Origin: Coprococcus ammoniilyticus
GTDB taxonomy: Bacteria; Bacillota; Clostridia; Lachnospirales; Lachnospiraceae
Reading direction: 5' to 3'
DNA: 64,000 nucleotides
NCBI RefSeq assembly: GCF_025567345.1
Contig: NZ_JAOQJS010000001.1
Location: forward strand, 248,001-312,000
The translations under genes and the position numbers were made by a program. The notes under the pieces are model-generated. The model made no database searches and was not told where the DNA came from. It worked only from the letters and a program-made list of their open reading frames with translations. The stretch's first letter is position 1. The number at the start of each line of letters is the position of its first letter. Positions 1-8,580 of the stretch are shown in pieces.

Positions 1-1187
1 TTTTCGTTAAATACATACATCGGAGTATCATAGGTATACTTGATATCACTCACGATATCCTTGAATCCATTTGTATCATCTTCAATATATTTCTTAAATG
101 TTTCCAGATCGTTTTCCTTTACCTCTGAGAGCATGGACACCATCATATCGCCCATGACATCACCAGAGTATACACGATCCGGGTCATGATCACTCAGATC
201 TTCTTCCTTTGTATTACCCGCCATTTCCGAGATCAGGTCAGAATAATCCATTGCCTTTTTCTGGATCTCGATTGGATAGGATGACAGGGTTTCCTCCTGC
301 ACATCATTGATATAGCCCTGGAATCCACTGGATAATGACAGAATCAGCGCGATACCGATGATACCGATACTTCCGGCAAATGCCGTTAAAAGGGTTCGTC
401 CTTTCTTCGTCAGCAGGTTATTAAAGCTGAGGGAAAATGCCGTAAACACAGACATAGATGTCTTTCTCGGTGCATATGCTTCTTCTGATTCTTTCGCTTC
501 GTCTTCATCTGAAAATGGTGCGGAATCATCTATGATCTTACCATCTAACAGCTTCACGATTCTTGTAGAATATTTGTCTGCAAGCTCCGGATTGTGTGTT
601 ACCATGATGACCAGCTTTTCTTCTGCGATCTCCTTTAACAGCTCCATGATCTGGACACTGGTTTCGGAGTCCAGGGCTCCGGTCGGCTCATCTGCAAGCA
701 GGATATCAGGATCATTGATCAATGCTCTGGCGATCGCTACTCGCTGCATCTGTCCACCGGACATCTGATTCGGCTTCTTATAGATCTGATCGCCCAGACC
801 AACCTTTTCCAACACCTCTTTTGCACGTTTTCTACGCTCGGATTTGGATACACCGGATAAGGTCAGCGCCAGCTCGACATTTGCGAGAACCGTCTGATGC
901 GGAATCAGATTGTAACTCTGGAATACAAAACCGATCGAATTATTCCGGTATGAATCCCAGTCTCTTGCCTTGAATTCTTTTGTTGATCTGCCATTGATAA
1001 CCAGATCACCACTCGTATACTGATCAAGTCCGCCTATAATATTAAGAAGCGTTGTCTTACCACAGCCGGACTGACCAAGTACCGATACGAATTCATTCTT
1101 TCTGAAATTAATGGAAATGCCTTTTAACGCCTTTACCACTTCATCTCCGGTCTGATAGTCCTTCACAATCTTCTTTAACTGAAGCAT
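1..1187 (-). CDS. MacB-like ABC transporter, fused ATPase and permease (3' part outside window)
   Basis: This gene runs off the left edge; about 395 N-terminal residues are visible. Residues 1-220 form an ABC ATPase of the MacB/LolD type: Walker A GQSGCGKTT near residue 38, signature MSGGQMQRV near 140, and Walker B ILLADEPTGALDS near 160. The chain continues without a stop into a permease part whose first membrane helix (SIGIIGIALILSL) starts near residue 265, followed by the start of an extracellular domain. Fused ATPase-FtsX/MacB permeases of this sort in Firmicutes usually export peptides or antibiotics, or sense cell-envelope stress; the substrate cannot be told from the sequence. The start at 1187 is backed by GGAGGAAA just upstream. 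It is divergent from fba. Confidence 0.9.
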   Translation of the reverse strand, partial: MLQLKKIVKDYQTGDEVVKALKGISINFRKNEFVSVLGQSGCGKTTLLNIIGGLDQYTSGDLVINGRSTKEFKARDWDSYRNNSIGFVFQSYNLIPHQTVLANVELALTLSGVSKSERRKRAKEVLEKVGLGDQIYKKPNQMSGGQMQRVAIARALINDPDILLADEPTGALDSETSVQIMELLKEIAEEKLVIMVTHNPELADKYSTRIVKLLDGKIIDDSAPFSDEDEAKESEEAYAPRKTSMSVFTAFSLSFNNLLTKKGRTLLTAFAGSIGIIGIALILSLSSGFQGYINDVQEETLSSYPIEIQKKAMDYSDLISEMAGNTKEEDLSDHDPDRVYSGDVMGDMMVSMLSEVKENDLETFKKYIEDDTNGFKDIVSDIKYTYDTPMYVFNE

Positions 1188-1287
1188 ATATTGTTTCCTC
1201 CACGAATTATATTATAAAAATTTTACCATCCCAGTTTTAGCATTTCAAGGAAATGGCGGATTCTTTTATAAATGTTTTACATAATGA

Positions 1288-1342
1288 TAAAATACTACGC
1301 TGCGACATCAGGGTTATTATGGCGCAGTATTTTTTTATTTTT
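1288..1342 (+). terminator. Terminator-like hairpin upstream of fba
   Basis: Arms AATACTACGC (1291-1300) and GCGCAGTATT (1322-1331) pair with one mismatch around a 21-nt loop and are followed by TTTTTTATTTTT on the plus strand. No plus-strand gene lies upstream inside the window, so it would either stop read-through from antisense transcription of the ABC gene or act on a fba transcript that starts further upstream. The whole gap 1188-1492 holds only this hairpin, the fba promoter and the fba leader. Confidence 0.5.
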
Positions 1343-1362
1343 ATCAAGTTTTTGTAAATGGC

Positions 1363-1391
1363 TTTTATTTTGGAAATAAATAATGTATAAT
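1363..1391 (+). promoter_or_regulatory. Probable fba promoter
   Basis: A perfect TATAAT lies at 1386-1391, preceded directly by TG. The -35 region 17 nt upstream (TTTTAT, 1363-1368) is poor. The expected start is near 1398, giving a leader of about 95 nt. Confidence 0.55.
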
Positions 1392-1404
1392 GGCGACAGA
1401 GTAG

Positions 1405-1462
1405 GGTTATCTAACCGGATTTTTACATTATAAATGTGGACAATTCGGGCAGATGAAAGCCC
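1405..1462 (+). other. fba 5' leader with three short hairpins
   Basis: The leader contains GGTTA-tc-TAACC (1405-1416), ACATT-ata-AATGT (1425-1437) and GGGC-8nt-GCCC (1447-1462) in succession. They may stabilise the transcript of this likely highly expressed gene. No known riboswitch is recognised. Confidence 0.35.
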
Positions 1463-1492
1463 AAAATAATTTTTATAATGGAGGAATTTATA

Positions 1493-2362
1493 ATGTTAGT
1501 TTCAGCAAAAGAAATGTTGGAAAAGGCTAAGGCTGGAAAATATGCCGTTGGTCAGTTTAACATCAATAACCTTGAATGGACAAAGGCTGTTCTTCTTACA
1601 GCTCAGGAACTTCAGTCTCCTGTAATCCTTGGTGTTTCAGAAGGCGCTGGAAAGTATATGACTGGATTTGAAACAGTTGCAGCTATGGTTAAGGCTATGC
1701 ACGATTCTTTAGGAATTACAGTTCCTGTAGCTCTTCACCTTGATCACGGAACATATGAAGGATGCTACAAGTGTGTTAAGGCCGGATTCACATCTATCAT
1801 GTTCGATGGTTCACACTATCCATTCGAAGAGAACCTTGCTAAGTCAACAGAGCTTGTTAATGTTGCTCATCAGCTTGGTCTTTCTATCGAGTGTGAAGTT
1901 GGTTCAATCGGTGGTGAAGAAGACGGTGTTATTGGTATGGGCGAGTGCGCAGATCCAGAAGAGTGTAAGATCATCGCTGATCTTGGCGTAGATATGCTTG
2001 CTGCCGGTATCGGTAACATCCATGGTAAGTACCCAGCAAACTGGAAGGGTCTTTCATTCGAAACACTTGATGCTATCCAGCAGAAGACAGGTACTATGCC
2101 ATTAGTTCTTCACGGTGGTACAGGTATCCCTGCTGACATGATCAAGAAAGCTATCTCACTTGGCGTTTCAAAAATCAATGTTAACACAGAGTGCCAGTTA
2201 TCATTCGCAGATGCTACAAGAAAGTACATCGAGGCTGGTAAGGATCTTGAAGGTAAGGGATTTGATCCTAGAAAGCTTCTTGCTCCTGGTTTCGAAGCTA
2301 TCAAGGCTACTGTTAAAGAAAAGATGGAACTTTTCGGATCAGTTGGCAAAGCTAACGACTAA
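1493..2362 (+). CDS. fba: Class II fructose-1,6-bisphosphate aldolase
   Basis: This zinc-dependent enzyme splits fructose-1,6-bisphosphate into dihydroxyacetone phosphate and glyceraldehyde-3-phosphate in glycolysis, and does the reverse in gluconeogenesis. Family signatures are visible: HLDHGTYEGC near residue 80 (catalytic Asp and zinc His), GSIGGEEDGV near 135, a zinc-binding HGK near 175, HGGTGIP near 205 and NVNTE near 228. The length of 289 residues is normal for the family. The ATG at 1493 is chosen because GGAGGA (1480-1485) sits 7 nt before it; an ATG at 1478 overlaps that site and would add five residues. Codon use is strongly biased towards a few codons, as expected for an abundant protein. 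It is monocistronic, with its own promoter. Confidence 0.97.
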   Translation: MLVSAKEMLEKAKAGKYAVGQFNINNLEWTKAVLLTAQELQSPVILGVSEGAGKYMTGFETVAAMVKAMHDSLGITVPVALHLDHGTYEGCYKCVKAGFTSIMFDGSHYPFEENLAKSTELVNVAHQLGLSIECEVGSIGGEEDGVIGMGECADPEECKIIADLGVDMLAAGIGNIHGKYPANWKGLSFETLDAIQQKTGTMPLVLHGGTGIPADMIKKAISLGVSKINVNTECQLSFADATRKYIEAGKDLEGKGFDPRKLLAPGFEAIKATVKEKMELFGSVGKAND

Positions 2363-2394
2363 TTTCTTTCGTAATACGAATATCGTATAACAAT

Positions 2395-2463
2395 AATATG
2401 CCCCATATGGATTTATTTCACAGACCACTTGTGTTCTGTTGTATAAACCATATGGGGCATATT
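2395..2463. repeat. Perfect 16-bp inverted repeat between convergent genes
   Basis: AATATGCCCCATATGG (2395-2410) and its exact complement (2448-2463) flank a 37-nt loop that itself holds ACAGA/TCTGT. Neither side has a T-run, so it is not a classical intrinsic terminator. A third partial copy of the left arm (ATATGCCCC, 2486-2494) could pair instead with the right arm. Confidence 0.7.
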
Positions 2464-2514
2464 GCTGTTACAGGTTTTCTGCCATATATGCCCCAAGGGC
2501 GTTCTTACATGCTT

Positions 2515-3552
2515 TTACCAGATTCCCATAACATGCTGCATAAGCAGGCTGACCAAGGTAATGCCGATCCAACAGCATGCACCTAGCAAAATCGGCTTGC
2601 CACCGGTTTTGATCAGCTTAATAACATTGCTGTTTAACCCGATCGCCGCCATAGCCATGATAATGAAGAATTTGGACAGCTCCTTTAACGGTGCAAATAC
2701 ATCCGCATTTACGCCCAGACTGATACAGATCGTTGTGATTATAGATGCGATCACAAAATACAGAATGAACATAGGAAATGCTTTTTTCAAGCTGAATCCA
2801 TTTGTCTTCTGCTCTGTCTTTGCCGCCTGTCTTGCACGAACTGCCGCAAGCACTAATGTGATCGGTATAATTGCCAGTGTTCTGGTCAGTTTTACCGTTA
2901 CTGCCTTATTGAGAGTCTCACTTCCAAGATTCCACATGCTGTCCCATGTTGATGCCGCCGCTGTTACAGAAGATGTATCATTGATGGCTGTTCCCGCAAA
3001 TATTCCAAATGCATCACCGGATGCCGTATCAAATCCTATTGCTTTTCCTATGATCGGGAAGAAGATAGCCGCAAGCACGTTAAAGAAAAAGATAACAGAA
3101 ATAGCCTGTGCGACTTCATCGTCATCTGCATCTATAACCGGTGCTGTTGCTGCGATTGCGGAACCACCACAGATAGAAGATCCAACACCGACAAGAATCG
3201 AAGTATTTGCCGGAACCTTCATCACCTTTCGAAGGATCCATGCGATCAATAAGGATGTACCGATCGTACAGATAATGATCGGAAGCGACTGTTTTCCTGT
3301 CTGCAGGATTACTCCGAGATTCATGCCAAATCCTAATAATACAACGGCTGTCTGCAAAACAATCTTTGATGTCCATTTGATACCGGCTTCTGCCTTTCCC
3401 TTATCCGTCCATACGAGTGCGATCAACATACCGGCTAATATCGCAATGATCGGTCCGCCGACAACCGGAAACCGTTTTCCAATTAACCATGAAGGAACTG
3501 CTATGATAAAACACACCAGAATTCCTATCCAGTTTTTCTTAATAAAATTCAT
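2515..3552 (-). CDS. YeiH/UPF0324 family putative sulfate exporter
   Basis: This is an integral membrane protein of 345 residues with about ten predicted helices. The first helix is near residues 8-22, and further ones include GGPIIAILAGMLIALVW and VLLGFGMNLGVIL. The motif VGVGSSICGGSAIAATAPVI near residue 120 is typical of the UPF0324 family. Family members are annotated as putative sulfate (sulfonate) exporters by homology, with little direct biochemistry. The ribosome site GAGGTAGG lies just before the ATG. It is convergent with fba and divergent from the MATE gene. The annotation of the family is solid; the substrate is not established. Confidence 0.88.
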   Translation of the reverse strand: MNFIKKNWIGILVCFIIAVPSWLIGKRFPVVGGPIIAILAGMLIALVWTDKGKAEAGIKWTSKIVLQTAVVLLGFGMNLGVILQTGKQSLPIIICTIGTSLLIAWILRKVMKVPANTSILVGVGSSICGGSAIAATAPVIDADDDEVAQAISVIFFFNVLAAIFFPIIGKAIGFDTASGDAFGIFAGTAINDTSSVTAAASTWDSMWNLGSETLNKAVTVKLTRTLAIIPITLVLAAVRARQAAKTEQKTNGFSLKKAFPMFILYFVIASIITTICISLGVNADVFAPLKELSKFFIIMAMAAIGLNSNVIKLIKTGGKPILLGACCWIGITLVSLLMQHVMGIW

Positions 3553-3624
3553 TTATTCCTACCTCACTGTGTTTTTTGCGGATGCTATTATAACACCCGC
3601 ATACAAAAAATGCCATAAAATTGA

Positions 3625-3652
3625 TTGACATTTTCTATCAACTTGGTATAAT
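3625..3652 (+). promoter_or_regulatory. Strong sigma-A promoter of the MATE leader
   Basis: Perfect TTGACA (3625-3630) and TATAAT (3647-3652) are separated by 16 nt. The predicted start is near 3660, leaving a leader of about 140 nt before the MATE start codon. Confidence 0.9.
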
Positions 3653-3700
3653 AGGCACGAATCGGACGGTATATATGATATACCTTGCAAGGTGTTCTGA

Positions 3701-3730
3701 ATGTTATTCAGGATTCCCGGATGGACATGA
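3701..3730 (+). CDS. Candidate 9-residue leader peptide upstream of the MATE gene
   Basis: The open frame ATG TTA TTC AGG ATT CCC GGA TGG ACA TGA codes for MLFRIPGWT. A ribosome site AAGGTG (3689-3694) is correctly spaced, 6 nt before the ATG. The start codon lies in the loop and stem of a hairpin (TTCTGAAT/ATTCAGGA, 3695-3713), and the stop lies 7 nt before a strong intrinsic terminator. The ten-base sequence TGAATGTTAT occurs twice, at 3698 and 3728. This layout resembles ribosome-mediated attenuation of drug-resistance genes. Translation is inferred from sequence only. Confidence 0.5.
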   Translation: MLFRIPGWT

Positions 3731-3737
3731 ATGTTAT

Positions 3738-3773
3738 GAGCCAGATAAGATTATCTTATCTGGCTCTTTTTTT
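3738..3773 (+). terminator. Intrinsic terminator inside the MATE leader
   Basis: A 13-bp perfect stem (GAGCCAGATAAGA, 3738-3750, with 3754-3766) and a TTA loop are followed by seven T. It lies between the promoter and the coding region, so expression of the pump needs read-through. A preceding 7-bp hairpin GGTATAT-atg-ATATACC (3668-3684) is part of the same leader. I see no match to a riboswitch consensus that I know. Confidence 0.9.
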
Positions 3774-3802
3774 GTGAACAGCACAGCATAGGAGGACTTA
3801 TA

Positions 3803-5110
3803 ATGGATTTATTAAAAGACAATCTGAAAAAATTATACTTCAAATTTCTGATACCATCACTTGGAAGTGCCATGGTTATGTCTATTTATACACTGACAGA
3901 TGCGATCGTCATTGGAAAAGGTGTCGGCGCAGATGCTCTTGCTGCCCTAAGTATTACAACACCACTTCTCTGCATCCTGATGTCAACCGGAATCCTGTTT
4001 GGTGTCGGCGGCTCTGTACAGATGAGTGTTCACAGGGGAAGTGGTAATCATCAGAAATCCAATCGTTATTTTACAATCTCTTTTTTCCTGATTACGGCTG
4101 TTACTACCCTTTTATGGCTGATCTATGCCACCTGCATGCCTAAGCTGCTTCATCTGATGGGAGCAAATGACACCTTATTCCCATACGCCATGTCCTACAT
4201 GCGTTATATCAACATTTTCCTTCCGGTTGCTGTATTTTCAAATTATGTAGCAATCTTTATCCGTGCCGACAATGATCCAAACCGTGCAATGGCGGGAGTT
4301 CTGCTTGGCGGCGTCGTAAATATCGCACTGGATATCATTTTTGTATTTCCTATGCATATGGGAATGGGCGGTGCCGCATTCGCTTCCGTTCTCGGTATGA
4401 CTATCCAGGTAATTGTCGGTGGCTCACACTTTTTCTCACGCAAAAACGGTCTTCATTTCATCCGACCGATTCACACGATTCCCAGTATCCGTCATATTAT
4501 TGTCGGTGGTATCCCAAGTTTTTTCAATGAATTTGCAAATGGATTCATCGTACTGCTGTTTAATATCCAGATCCTGAAATACTGCGGTGAAAATGCACTC
4601 TCGATCTACAGCGTGATCTCAAACTGTGTAATCCTGTTCAACTCCCTGTTTACCGGAGTCGGTCAGTCGATCCAGCCTGTTATCTCTACTAATTATGGTG
4701 CAGGAAATGGGGTCCGAATCAAAGGAATAAAAAAGATGGCATATACCACTATCCTTATAATGGGTGCCATCTTCTCGCTTAGTGGAATCTTATTCCCGAC
4801 TGCGGTCTGTCGTATTTTTATTAAAATGAATCCAACACTGACTGATATTGCAAATCTGGGTATACGAACCTACTTTTTTGCATTCCTGCCATTTGGCATT
4901 AACCTGCTGACTTCTTACTATTTACAGGCGATACTGCGATCTGCACAATCCCTGTGCATCTCACTGCTCCGAAATATCATCTTAAGCAGTATCTGTATCC
5001 TTGTATTTCCATTGTGTCTGGGTGCATCCAGCCTGTGGTTTGTTATGCCGATCGTTGAAGTCGTAGTGTTATTTGTCAGCCTTGGCTACCTGAAAAGCAA
5101 ATCTATATAG
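3803..5110 (+). CDS. MATE family efflux transporter
   Basis: A 435-residue membrane protein with about twelve helices in the two-bundle MatE arrangement. It begins MDLLKDNLKKLYFKFLIPSL, and SMYTLTD-like and VGADALAALSITTP segments match the NorM/MepA type. MATE proteins expel cationic drugs and other small molecules using a sodium or proton gradient. The ATG follows AGGAGG (3790-3795). Regulation is probably by transcription attenuation in the leader (3660-3773). The last residues (LGYLKSKSI) are a normal basic tail. A second, only distantly similar MATE gene is at 19503. Confidence 0.95.
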   Translation: MDLLKDNLKKLYFKFLIPSLGSAMVMSIYTLTDAIVIGKGVGADALAALSITTPLLCILMSTGILFGVGGSVQMSVHRGSGNHQKSNRYFTISFFLITAVTTLLWLIYATCMPKLLHLMGANDTLFPYAMSYMRYINIFLPVAVFSNYVAIFIRADNDPNRAMAGVLLGGVVNIALDIIFVFPMHMGMGGAAFASVLGMTIQVIVGGSHFFSRKNGLHFIRPIHTIPSIRHIIVGGIPSFFNEFANGFIVLLFNIQILKYCGENALSIYSVISNCVILFNSLFTGVGQSIQPVISTNYGAGNGVRIKGIKKMAYTTILIMGAIFSLSGILFPTAVCRIFIKMNPTLTDIANLGIRTYFFAFLPFGINLLTSYYLQAILRSAQSLCISLLRNIILSSICILVFPLCLGASSLWFVMPIVEVVVLFVSLGYLKSKSI

Positions 5111-5157
5111 AACATAAACGCTAAGATATAACTGTAACTCTATCTGCAGTTCTACTC

Positions 5158-5586
5158 TTAAACAGTTTCGGCTATATTATGGAAGTCGCTCATTAAAGAC
5201 TCGTATGCAGCTTCGTCCATGCCATAGGAAAAGCATGCAAGTGCACGGAAACAGACCTCAGGTAATCTCTTAAGATTTCCGCTGTTATACTGTTCTGCCA
5301 CCTGCTGTAATTCATTGATTATGTCATGCTTACGCTTCTGTTCTTCCAGGCTGCCATTCCAGAAACAGCTCATATCATAATCAGATGTATTCCCGCATGG
5401 AGCCGTACAGGTGGAACACCCGGGAGAAAGTCGGTATTTCTCCCGGTGTATTTCCTCTATTGTCTCATCATTGTCTTCCTGTAATAACGCACTTGCGATC
5501 GTCTGATCTGTTTTCTCTGTCCAGCCGGAATTACCGGCCGCACCTACAAGGCCGATCAATGCGCCAATGATCTTATCATTCCTCAT
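5158..5586 (-). CDS. Small helical protein with a Cys-x2-Cys-x3-Cys motif, function unknown
   Basis: A 142-residue soluble protein. The N-terminal segment is helical with an Ala/Gly-rich stretch (IGALIGLVGAAGNSG). A cluster CSTCTAPCGNTSDYDMSC near residues 57-74 holds four Cys, and a further Cys comes near residue 107. The pattern suggests an iron-sulfur or zinc site. The shape, helical bundle plus Cys motif, reminds me of the N-terminal helical part of hydroxylamine reductase/prismane proteins, but the match is too weak to name it. The ribosome site AAGGAA precedes the ATG. It lies downstream of uvrA on the same strand with a 118-nt gap, so it is probably its own unit. Confidence 0.7.
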   Translation of the reverse strand: MRNDKIIGALIGLVGAAGNSGWTEKTDQTIASALLQEDNDETIEEIHREKYRLSPGCSTCTAPCGNTSDYDMSCFWNGSLEEQKRKHDIINELQQVAEQYNSGNLKRLPEVCFRALACFSYGMDEAAYESLMSDFHNIAETV

Positions 5587-5704
5587 GTTGCTAATTCCTT
5601 ATGTTTCCAAATTTCTATATCTCTAATTCCTCTATATCAATTCTACACATTCTATAAAACTGATATCTATATAAGAGCTTAATTGTATTCTCTATCTTCA
5701 CACT

Positions 5705-8542
5705 TTATAAATACCGCTTCAGATATTGTCCGGTATATGAATTCTCACATTCTGCGATCTCCTCCGGTGTTCCCTGTGCGATCACTGTTCCACCGCGGAC
5801 ACCGCCTTCCGGTCCCATATCGATGATATAATCGGCAGTCTTTATAACATCCAGATTATGCTCGATAACAACTACGGTATTTCCGCTGTCACTAAGTCTG
5901 CGAAGAATATCCACCAGACGATGAACATCGGCGAAATGAAGTCCGGTCGTCGGTTCATCCAGAATGTAGATCGTCTTTCCGGTTCCACGTCTGGCAAGCT
6001 CCGTCGCAAGCTTTACTCTCTGTGCCTCTCCTCCGGATAAAGTGGTAGATGGCTGTCCCAGACGGATATAGCCCAGACCAACATCCTTTAACGTTTCGAT
6101 CTTTCGCAGAATGCTTGGAACATTTGCAAAGAACTCGCAGGCTTCATCCACAGTCATATCCAGAACATCATAAATGCTCTTACCTTTATATTTTACTTCC
6201 AGTGTCTCACGATTGTACCGCTTGCCACCGCATACCTCACAAGGAACATAGACATCCGGCAGGAAATGCATCTCGATCTTGATGATACCATCACCACGGC
6301 AGGCTTCGCATCGTCCACCCGATACATTGAATGAAAATCTTCCCTTCTTATATCCTCTTGCCTTGGCATCCTTTGTATTTGCAAACAGGTCACGGATCAT
6401 GTCAAATACACCTGTATAGGTTGCCGGGTTCGATCTCGGGCTTCTTCCGATTGGAGACTGATCGATATTGATCACCTTATCAAGTGCATCGTAACCCACG
6501 ATGTGATCATGATGTCCCGGTTTGATACGGCTCTTGTTCAGTCTTCTCGCCAGCTTCTTATATAAGATCTCATTTACAAGTGAGCTCTTTCCCGAACCGG
6601 ATACACCAGTCACGCATACCATAATACCCAGTGGTATATTCACATCGATATGCTTCAGGTTGTTCTCATAAGCATTCTGAACGGTCAGCCAGCCCGTTGG
6701 CTTTCTTCGTACCTCCGGTACCGGAATCTTTTTTCTTCCGCTTAAATAATCACCGGTGATCGAGTTCTCATTTTTCATGATCTCCTCTGCCGTACCTTCC
6801 GCAACGACATAACCACCATTTTCACCGGCTCCCGGACCGATATCTATAATATAATCCGCAGCACGCATCGTATCTTCATCATGCTCTACTACGATCAGAG
6901 TATTTCCAAGATCACGCAAATGCTCCAATGCTCCGATCAGCTTATCATTATCTCTCTGATGCAGACCGATACTTGGTTCATCCAGAATATAAGCAACGCC
7001 CACAAGCCCAGAACCGATCTGTGTCGCCAAACGGATTCGCTGTGCCTCGCCACCGGACAATGTGCCTGTAGAACGATAAAGTGCCAGATAATCAAGGCCT
7101 ACATCGATCAGAAAATGCAGTCTCGCCCGGATCTCCTTTAAAACTGCCCCGCCGATCAGCATCTGCCGGTCTGTCAACTTAATATTATCCATAAAGTTTG
7201 TAAGATCCTCGATCGACATTCTGGTCAGATCATCAATATTCTTATCGGCGATCGTAACAGCCAGTGCTGTCGGTTTCAGACGTTTTCCTTTACATTCTTC
7301 ACATGGCGTGATCGTCATAAAAGTCTCATACTCGGCCTTGGTCGTCTCACCTCCGGTCTCCCGGTATCTTCGCTGGACATTCTTGATCAGTCCTTCAAAT
7401 GTAATATCATAGACGCCTTCTCCACGCTGTCCTTTATAGTGAACCTTTACCGGACGGCTGTTCTTGCCATATAATAACAGATCTTTGATCTCATCACTGT
7501 AATCCTGAAATGGTGTGTCCAGTGAGAAATGATATTCCTCTGCTAATGCACGAAGCACTGCATTTGTGAAACTCTTTCCATCATTACAGGACTGCCAGCC
7601 CAGCACAACAATTGCCCCTTCATTGATCGACAGCTTGGTATCCGGTATCATCAGATCCGGATCAAATTCCATCTTAAATCCCAGACCGGCACAACATGGA
7701 CATGCGCCAAATGGATTATTGAATGAAAAACTTCTGGGCTCGATCTCATCAATGCTGATTCCACAATCCGGGCAGGAAAAGCTGTCAGAGAAATTCAAGA
7801 TCTCATTTTCTCCATCTGTATTTATAACCTCAATCTTCATCAGACCTTCTGCCATCCGCAGAGTTGTCTCTACAGAATCTGTCAGTCTTCGTTCCATATC
7901 AGGACGAACGACCAGACGATCCACAACAATATCAATATTATGCTTCTTATTCTTATCCAGCTTGATCTCCTCGGATAACTCATACATGCTGCCATCAATG
8001 ATCGCACGAACAAAACCGCTCTTTGCCGCCTTCTCCAACAGCTTCACATGTTCCCCTTTTCTGCCTCTTATAACCGGTGCGAGTACCATGAATTTTGTCC
8101 GTTCCGGCAATTGCATGATATCGTCTACCATCTGATCCACGCTCTGTTTGCTGATCACTTTTCCACATTTCGGACAGTGTGGGATTCCTGCTCTTGCATA
8201 TAACAGACGGAAATAATCATAGATCTCTGTTACTGTTCCGACTGTGGATCTCGGATTCTTATTCGTCGATTTCTGATCGATCGATATCGCAGGCGACAGG
8301 CCCTCGATCTTCTCGACATCCGGCTTCTCTGCCTGTCCAAGGAACTGTCTTGCATAGGAAGATAAGGACTCCATATAGCGTCGCTGACCTTCAGCATAGA
8401 TCGTATCAAATGCCAGTGAGGATTTGCCCGAACCGGACAGACCTGTCACAACGACAAATTTATCCCTCGGAATCTTCACATCTATATTCTTCAGGTTATG
8501 TTCTTTTGCACCTTTAATCGTAATATACTTAATATCACCCAT
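5705..8542 (-). CDS. uvrA: Excinuclease ABC subunit A
   Basis: UvrA is the damage-recognition ATPase of nucleotide excision repair. It dimerises, loads UvrB at lesions and then leaves. The 945 residues hold two ABC modules: Walker A motifs GLSGSGKSSLAFDT near residue 34 and GVSGSGKSSLVNEI near 637, and two LSGGEAQR signatures near 488 and 830. The zinc fingers are visible: CPDCG...CPCC near 255-285, and CEAC...CEVCGG near 735-765, the second being essential for damage binding. The length is normal. The same-strand gene upstream is uvrB, separated by a 318-nt gap that holds a family-1 hairpin element, which would be in the transcript if the two genes are co-transcribed. Confidence 0.98.
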   Translation of the reverse strand: MGDIKYITIKGAKEHNLKNIDVKIPRDKFVVVTGLSGSGKSSLAFDTIYAEGQRRYMESLSSYARQFLGQAEKPDVEKIEGLSPAISIDQKSTNKNPRSTVGTVTEIYDYFRLLYARAGIPHCPKCGKVISKQSVDQMVDDIMQLPERTKFMVLAPVIRGRKGEHVKLLEKAAKSGFVRAIIDGSMYELSEEIKLDKNKKHNIDIVVDRLVVRPDMERRLTDSVETTLRMAEGLMKIEVINTDGENEILNFSDSFSCPDCGISIDEIEPRSFSFNNPFGACPCCAGLGFKMEFDPDLMIPDTKLSINEGAIVVLGWQSCNDGKSFTNAVLRALAEEYHFSLDTPFQDYSDEIKDLLLYGKNSRPVKVHYKGQRGEGVYDITFEGLIKNVQRRYRETGGETTKAEYETFMTITPCEECKGKRLKPTALAVTIADKNIDDLTRMSIEDLTNFMDNIKLTDRQMLIGGAVLKEIRARLHFLIDVGLDYLALYRSTGTLSGGEAQRIRLATQIGSGLVGVAYILDEPSIGLHQRDNDKLIGALEHLRDLGNTLIVVEHDEDTMRAADYIIDIGPGAGENGGYVVAEGTAEEIMKNENSITGDYLSGRKKIPVPEVRRKPTGWLTVQNAYENNLKHIDVNIPLGIMVCVTGVSGSGKSSLVNEILYKKLARRLNKSRIKPGHHDHIVGYDALDKVINIDQSPIGRSPRSNPATYTGVFDMIRDLFANTKDAKARGYKKGRFSFNVSGGRCEACRGDGIIKIEMHFLPDVYVPCEVCGGKRYNRETLEVKYKGKSIYDVLDMTVDEACEFFANVPSILRKIETLKDVGLGYIRLGQPSTTLSGGEAQRVKLATELARRGTGKTIYILDEPTTGLHFADVHRLVDILRRLSDSGNTVVVIEHNLDVIKTADYIIDMGPEGGVRGGTVIAQGTPEEIAECENSYTGQYLKRYL

Positions 8543-8580
8543 TTCGGTTGACCTTCTTTCTGCTCATTTTATTTGAATCT

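Noticed and set aside
2462..3628. 388-residue plus-strand open frame opposite the YeiH-family gene
   Set aside because: It is fully antisense to a well supported membrane protein, has no ribosome site and shows low-complexity composition; it is a by-product of codon bias.
3660..3773. Assignment of the MATE leader to a known riboswitch class (guanidine, purine, PreQ1, manganese, ZTP)
   Set aside because: I could not match any of the consensus motifs I know; only an unclassified attenuator is supported.
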